From Verrucomicrobiales bacterium (GTDB lineage: Bacteria > Verrucomicrobiota > Verrucomicrobiia > Verrucomicrobiales > DEV007), in the NCBI GenBank assembly GCA_029213025.1, contig JARGOZ010000056.1, positions 1 to 38,331 on the forward strand: DNA of 38,331 nucleotides, read 5' to 3'. The position numbers and the translations under genes were made by a program. This document shows, one piece after another, positions 34,396 through 38,331 of this stretch (positions are counted from its first letter, which is position 1; the number at the start of each line of letters is the position of its first letter). The notes beneath the pieces were generated by a model. It was given only the letters and a program-made list of their open reading frames with translations. It made no database searches and was not told where the DNA came from.

Positions 34396-35289
34396 TCACC
34401 CCATGGCGCGTTTAAGAGCGTCGCCCATTTCCGAGGGAGTTTCCGCGACCACGATTCCAGCCTCTTTCATCGCGGCTTTTTTGGCTTCCGCAGTCCCCAT
34501 TCCACCGGACACAATTGCACCGGCATGTCCCATTCTTCTTCCCGGAGGCGCTGTGGCACCGGCGATGAAACCCGCGATCGGTTTGTCGCAGAATTCTTTG
34601 GCCCAGGCAGCAGCTTCTTCTTCAGCAGTTCCGCCGATCTCGCCGATCATGATGATGGCGTGAGTCTCCGGATCGTCGTTAAACATTTTCAAAACGTCGA
34701 GGTGGGAAGTTCCGTTGATGGGATCCCCTCCGATACCGACGCAGGTGCTCTGGCCCATTCCCATGGAGGTTACCTGCCAGACAGCTTCGTAAGTCAGAGT
34801 TCCCGAACGGGACACAACACCGACGTTGCCTTTTTTGTGAATGTAACCGGGAGCAATCCCGATCCGGCAGCCACCGTGTGAGTCGGGACCGGTGCCGGGA
34901 GTAACAACGCCCGGACAGTTCGGCCCGATGAGACGGGTGTTTTTGCCCTGCATCCCGGCCTTCACTCTCATCATGTCGGTCACGGGAATTCCTTCGGTAA
35001 TCGCAACCACGAGGTCGAGCCCCGCGTCTACGGATTCCAGAATCGCATCTCCGGCGAACGGAGGCGGAACAAAAACAGCGGAAACGGTCGCTCCGGTTTC
35101 TGCTACAGCTTCTTCGATTGTGTCGAAAATCGGAACTTTGTCATTGAAGGTTTGCCCTCCTTTACCCGGTGTCACCCCGGCAACAACCTGAGTCCCGTAA
35201 TCAAGACTGAGCTGTGCGTGTCTTCCGCCAAATCCTCCAGTAATTCCCTGGATGATAACCTTTGTATTTTCGTCGACTAAAATGGCCAT
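34396..35289 (-). CDS. sucD: Succinyl-CoA synthetase (ADP-forming) alpha subunit
   Basis: The 297-aa alpha subunit binds CoA and carries the phosphohistidine. Visible motifs are [26 protein letters not shown] (CoA-binding Rossmann start), [54 protein letters not shown] and [36 protein letters not shown] contains the phosphorylated His. Length is normal for the family (about 290). It lies 37 bases downstream of sucC and 44 upstream of gltA on the minus strand. The start region has an A-rich AAAGAAAG stretch but no true Shine-Dalgarno. Confidence 0.96.
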   Translation of the reverse strand: MAILVDENTKVIIQGITGGFGGRHAQLSLDYGTQVVAGVTPGKGGQTFNDKVPIFDTIEEAVAETGATVSAVFVPPPFAGDAILESVDAGLDLVVAITEGIPVTDMMRVKAGMQGKNTRLIGPNCPGVVTPGTGPDSHGGCRIGIAPGYIHKKGNVGVVSRSGTLTYEAVWQVTSMGMGQSTCVGIGGDPINGTSHLDVLKMFNDDPETHAIIMIGEIGGTAEEEAAAWAKEFCDKPIAGFIAGATAPPGRRMGHAGAIVSGGMGTAEAKKAAMKEAGIVVAETPSEMGDALKRAMG

Positions 35290-35326
35290 CGTTTTTTCTT
35301 TCTTTTAAATTGAGTTGGATTGGCGT

Positions 35327-36508
35327 TTAGGAAATAGCAGCTACTACTTTTCTGGCCGCATCGGCGAGATCATCTGCAGCGATCAGATCCACACCCGAAT
35401 TTTTCAGCGTCTCTTTACCGGCTGCCACGTTGTTACCTTCGAGGCGAACCACAAGCGGGACCTCAAGTTTCACCTGTTTGGAAGCGCCTACGATACCTTT
35501 GGCGATCACGTCGCAGTCCATAATACCGCCGAAGATGTTTACCAAAATGCCCTGCACGTTCGGATCGCTACAGATAATTTTGAAGGCGTTTGTGACCTGC
35601 TCTTCAGTAGCACCGCCCCCTACATCAAGGAAGTTGGCAGGTTCACCACCGGTGTGTTTGATGATATCCATCGTCGCCATGGCGAGACCGGCCCCGTTTA
35701 CCAGACAGGCGATATTTCCATCGAGACCGATGTAGTTAAGATCATATTTGGCAGCTTCCACTTCGCGGGGATCCTCTTCGGTGGGATCGTGAAGCTCGGC
35801 GATTTCCGGATGACGATAAAGAGCGTTGTCATCAAAATCGAATTTAGCGTCGAGCGCCAGCACTTCACCGGACGGCGTGGTGACGAGTGGATTGATTTCC
35901 ACCATCGAACAATCGCATTCGAGGAAGAGTTTCATCAGTGACTTCAAAAGTTTGGCGAAGCCTTTGGCGTTATCCCCGGAGAGACCGAGTTTTTTGCAGA
36001 GCTTGCGGACTTCGTAAGGCTGCAGCCCGAGCAGCGGATGAATCAGTTCGTTGTGGATCAGCTCCGGAGTTTTCTCAGCGACGTCTTCGATATTCATCCC
36101 GCCTTCGGTGGAGGCAACGATTACCGGACAGCTGTTTTCCCGGTCCATCAAAATGGCGAGGTAGTATTCCTTTTCGATATCAACCGCGTCCGCCACCATG
36201 ACCTTGCTGACGAGTTTGCCCTCTTCCCCGGTCTGATGAGTGACGAGAACCTGACCGATCATCTGAGCGGCGGCTTCCTCTACTTCCTGAGGAGTTTTGA
36301 CGATCTGAACCCCGCCCTGATATCCATTCTTGAAAGTTCCTTTTCCCCGGCCACCGGCGTGAACCTGGGACTTAACGGCATAGAGATTTGATGAGATCGA
36401 TTCTGCGATTTTGCGCGCTTCTTCGGCAGTGTTGGCGACTTCGCCATTTGGTGTGGGAACGCCGAATTTTTCAAAAAGCTCTTTGGCTTGGTACTCGTGG
36501 ATATTCAT
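35327..36508 (-). CDS. sucC: Succinyl-CoA synthetase (ADP-forming) beta subunit
   Basis: A 393-aa ATP-grasp subunit that pairs with SucD to make succinate and ATP (or GTP) from succinyl-CoA. The N-terminus [22 protein letters not shown] and [27 protein letters not shown] are diagnostic. [21 protein letters not shown] is the metal-binding region, and [29 protein letters not shown] with [18 protein letters not shown] closes the C-terminal domain. It heads the sucC-sucD-gltA unit. A candidate promoter is at 36540-36567 and repeat locus D lies just upstream of it. Confidence 0.96.
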   Translation of the reverse strand: MNIHEYQAKELFEKFGVPTPNGEVANTAEEARKIAESISSNLYAVKSQVHAGGRGKGTFKNGYQGGVQIVKTPQEVEEAAAQMIGQVLVTHQTGEEGKLVSKVMVADAVDIEKEYYLAILMDRENSCPVIVASTEGGMNIEDVAEKTPELIHNELIHPLLGLQPYEVRKLCKKLGLSGDNAKGFAKLLKSLMKLFLECDCSMVEINPLVTTPSGEVLALDAKFDFDDNALYRHPEIAELHDPTEEDPREVEAAKYDLNYIGLDGNIACLVNGAGLAMATMDIIKHTGGEPANFLDVGGGATEEQVTNAFKIICSDPNVQGILVNIFGGIMDCDVIAKGIVGASKQVKLEVPLVVRLEGNNVAAGKETLKNSGVDLIAADDLADAARKVVAAIS

Positions 36509-36539
36509 TAATGACAGGGCCCGGTTGTGAGCGCCGAAA

Positions 36540-36567
36540 TCTATAAGGTCATGAACCGGTAAATCAA
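36540..36567 (-). promoter_or_regulatory. Candidate sigma70-type promoter for sucC
   Basis: On the minus strand, TTGATT (36562-36567) and TATAGA (36540-36545) are separated by 16 bp and would start transcription about 25 bases before the sucC ATG. Both boxes match the consensus only partly. The hairpin units of locus D would then lie at about -60 to -120. Confidence 0.35.
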
Positions 36568-36590
36568 GAATTTCTTCGGTAGAACCGGCT

Positions 36591-36653
36591 GACTGTACCC
36601 TGTTAAGTCCCGGATTGTACCCTGTTGAATGCCGAACTGTACCCAGTTGGGTC
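36591..36653 (+). repeat. 22-nt hairpin repeat, locus D: three tandem units upstream of sucC
   Basis: Three units are spaced exactly 22 bp apart (loops start at 36595, 36617 and 36639): GACT/AGTC, GATT/AATG and a diverged AACT/GGTC copy with loop GTACCCAGTTG. The units lie on the strand opposite to sucC, between the MFS stop (36667) and the sucC start (36508). Confidence 0.85.
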
Positions 36654-36666
36654 GATTTGAACCAGA

Positions 36667-37908
36667 TTATAGGGTGTCAGGTACTTTGCGAAACGAGATT
36701 CGCATCAAAATCAGACCCAATACAGAAAGCAGTGCGGCAGCGAAAAAGGCCGCCCCGGGAATCTCTACCGATACCCGGCCGGAAATAAAGAACCCGTAGA
36801 TCGCCGTCATCAAAATGGGCCCGAGAAATCCGGCGACGCTTTGTAAACTGGCAAACGAGCCCTGAATTCCGCCCTGCTCATCGTCACCCACCGTCCGGGA
36901 AACGAGCCCCTGTATCGCCGGCGTAGCAATCCCTCCCAGCGAACCGAAGAAAATGATGATATAAATCATCCAGGCGGCAGGCACCAACGCGTAGGCAATG
37001 AACCCGGCGATGCTGACAATCGTCCCGAACACCGCAGCTTTTCGCTCGCCCAGCCAGGGGATCAATTTTCTCGCCAGTCCACCCTGAACAATAATTGCCA
37101 TTACCCCGACCATTGTAAGGGAATTGCCGATGGCGCGCGGATTCCAGTCAAATCTATATTCGGTGTAGAGAGCCCATATCGCGGGAAAAACCTGGTGGCC
37201 TAGACTCAAAATCAAATAGGTACCAGCGAGACCCTGAACCAGCGGGTAACGGCGCAGTTCCACGAGTGAAGTAAACGGATTGGATTTGGCCAGACTGAAC
37301 TCCCTGCGATTTTCCGGCTTCAACGATTCCGGGAGGACAAGCAGCCCGTAGAGCCAGTTCACCAGAGTGAGAATCCCGGCAACCACAAACGGAAGCCGAA
37401 TCCCGACCTCACCAAAGCGATTTATGCCGTGTTCCGCCAACCAGCCACCGAAGGCAGGCCCCACGGCAAAACCAATGCCGAATGCCGCACCGATCAATCC
37501 AAAATTCGCCGCCCGTTTTTCCGGCGGACTTACATCCGCGATGTAGGCCGAGGCAGCGGAAATGTTCGCCCCGGTGATCCCGGCGATGATCCGGCCGATA
37601 AAAAACCAGATCAGATGCGGCGCCCAGGCCATCAGGAAATAATCCAGCCCCGCCCCGAGCAGAGATACCAAAATCACCTTCCGCCGCCCGAACCGGTCTG
37701 ATAAAGCCCCGATAATCGGCGAGAAAAGAAACTGCATTAGTGCGTACACGCCGAGAACCAGCCCGTACGTATAAGCTCCCGCTGCAGCATCCCCTCCGCG
37801 CAGGTGATCGACCAGGCCGGGCAAAATCGGCACAATCAGGCCGATTCCCAGTACATCGAGAACCAGCGTGATAAAGATGAAGGCCAGAGCCGGTTTTCGC
37901 GATTTCAT
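36667..37908 (-). CDS. Major facilitator superfamily exporter (TCR/Tet-like DHA1 group)
   Basis: A 413-aa membrane protein with about 12 predicted helices. The N-terminal [22 protein letters not shown] and loop 2-3 motif [15 protein letters not shown], are characteristic of drug:H+ antiporters of the Tet group. [33 protein letters not shown] contains motif C-like and central-loop features. [19 protein letters not shown] and the later segments complete the fold. Such proteins export small molecules, with tetracycline-type resistance as one known role; the substrate here is unknown. It is flanked by YceH upstream (38 bases) and repeat locus D downstream. Confidence 0.88.
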   Translation of the reverse strand: MKSRKPALAFIFITLVLDVLGIGLIVPILPGLVDHLRGGDAAAGAYTYGLVLGVYALMQFLFSPIIGALSDRFGRRKVILVSLLGAGLDYFLMAWAPHLIWFFIGRIIAGITGANISAASAYIADVSPPEKRAANFGLIGAAFGIGFAVGPAFGGWLAEHGINRFGEVGIRLPFVVAGILTLVNWLYGLLVLPESLKPENRREFSLAKSNPFTSLVELRRYPLVQGLAGTYLILSLGHQVFPAIWALYTEYRFDWNPRAIGNSLTMVGVMAIIVQGGLARKLIPWLGERKAAVFGTIVSIAGFIAYALVPAAWMIYIIIFFGSLGGIATPAIQGLVSRTVGDDEQGGIQGSFASLQSVAGFLGPILMTAIYGFFISGRVSVEIPGAAFFAAALLSVLGLILMRISFRKVPDTL

Positions 37909-37946
37909 ACCGGCCCTGCCTTACTTCTGCGAATGAACACCGATAT

Positions 37947-38331
37947 CTAAATCCCCAGCTGCTGGCGGATGTCTTCAATCTCGGATTTCAGGGAAAGAAC
38001 CGTTTCCTTCAATCCGGCCACTTCTTCTTCCAGTTCCTCGATTCGGCCCGGAGCCGCTTTTGCCGGGGTATACGACGGGACGGCGGCACTTTCGACCACG
38101 TCGGAAATCTCCACATCCCCGCACAACAGATGGACAAACGTTTCCACCCTTCGACCACCCCCGGCGGGAATCCGCTTCACCAGCGGGTCGGGTTGGTTAT
38201 CAATCAAAGCCTGCAATTGCTTTTCCACAGCGTCCAGATCTGAAAAGGGATGCATCCGCTCGGTCCGCTGGCGGATTTCGCCCGCCGTTTGCTGACCGCG
38301 CAGCAAAAGCACACAGATGATCGCCATCTGC
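37947..38331 (-). CDS. YceH/DUF480 (UPF0502) protein, C-terminal part (5' end outside window)
   Basis: About 128 residues are visible of a family length near 215. The frame stays open to the window edge and there is no in-frame stop before it. IICVLLLRGQQTAGEIRQRTERMHPFSDLDAVEKQL matches the second winged-helix half of YceH proteins (compare ALLCVLLLRGPQTPGEL in the family). The C-terminal GRIEELEEEVAGLKETVLSLKSEIEDIRQQLG is the usual coiled coil. Function is unknown. The gene ends 38 bases upstream of the MFS exporter on the same strand. Confidence 0.85.
   Translation of the reverse strand, partial: QMAIICVLLLRGQQTAGEIRQRTERMHPFSDLDAVEKQLQALIDNQPDPLVKRIPAGGGRRVETFVHLLCGDVEISDVVESAAVPSYTPAKAAPGRIEELEEEVAGLKETVLSLKSEIEDIRQQLGI

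Noticed and set aside
1948..36653. Terminal repeats of intact insertion sequences
   Set aside because: No transposase gene or target duplications are seen next to any copy; kept only as an alternative origin for the repeat.

Overview
The window looks like a chromosomal segment of a Verrucomicrobiota (or closely related PVC-group) bacterium. The reasoning is gene content, not a marker gene: a Tat-exported Gfo/Idh/MocA oxidoreductase, a secreted sulfatase, EF-hand secreted proteins, a DUF58/BatA/VWA-like cassette, an RRM protein with a glycine-rich tail, and many starts without a Shine-Dalgarno motif. No rRNA, tRNA, CRISPR array or transposase was seen. Genes are packed tightly on both strands, and the only gene-free stretch over 300 bases is the repeat array at 32558-33207.

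Layout. 1-5.7 kb: the 3' part of nuoF, a convergent Rpn-family nuclease, a RimK-like ligase fused to an RCK_C domain, then divergently a Gfo/Idh oxidoreductase and a zinc dehydrogenase. 5.9-12.8 kb: RRM protein with a strong terminator, glgP, a CPBP membrane protease and acnA. 12.8-15.4 kb: a bacterial PH protein, a 3D-domain protein, a frameshifted DNA methyltransferase and a small Cys-rich secreted protein. 15.5-23.5 kb: a minus-strand operon DUF58 - BatA-type VWA - second VWA/amidotransferase-like membrane protein - HAD phosphatase - sulfatase. 23.5-28.5 kb: housekeeping genes (SDR, GNAT, NUDIX, cmk, LMW phosphatase, EF-hand protein, an unknown secreted protein, ruvA). 28.5-32.5 kb: a probable permuted ATP-grasp protein, a secreted S51 peptidase, and a zinc/manganese ABC binding lipoprotein and ATPase with no permease. 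33.2-38.3 kb: sucC-sucD-gltA, an MFS exporter and a partial YceH.

Central carbon metabolism is the main theme: complex I (nuoF), glycogen breakdown (glgP) and three TCA steps (acnA, gltA, sucCD).

Two repeat families are the most unusual content. (1) Eleven copies of a 19-nt hairpin unit (GAYT-GTACCCTGTTR-ARTC) sit at four intergenic loci. In the three tandem loci they repeat at exactly 22 bp, and one stem base pair switches between T-A and C-G in a matched way in all eleven copies. Two of the four loci lie upstream of TCA-cycle genes. (2) A tandem array of about 6.5 copies of a 100-bp unit lies between the ABC ATPase and gltA. Each unit holds two REP-like hairpins with mutually complementary loops, and can alternatively form one long hairpin.
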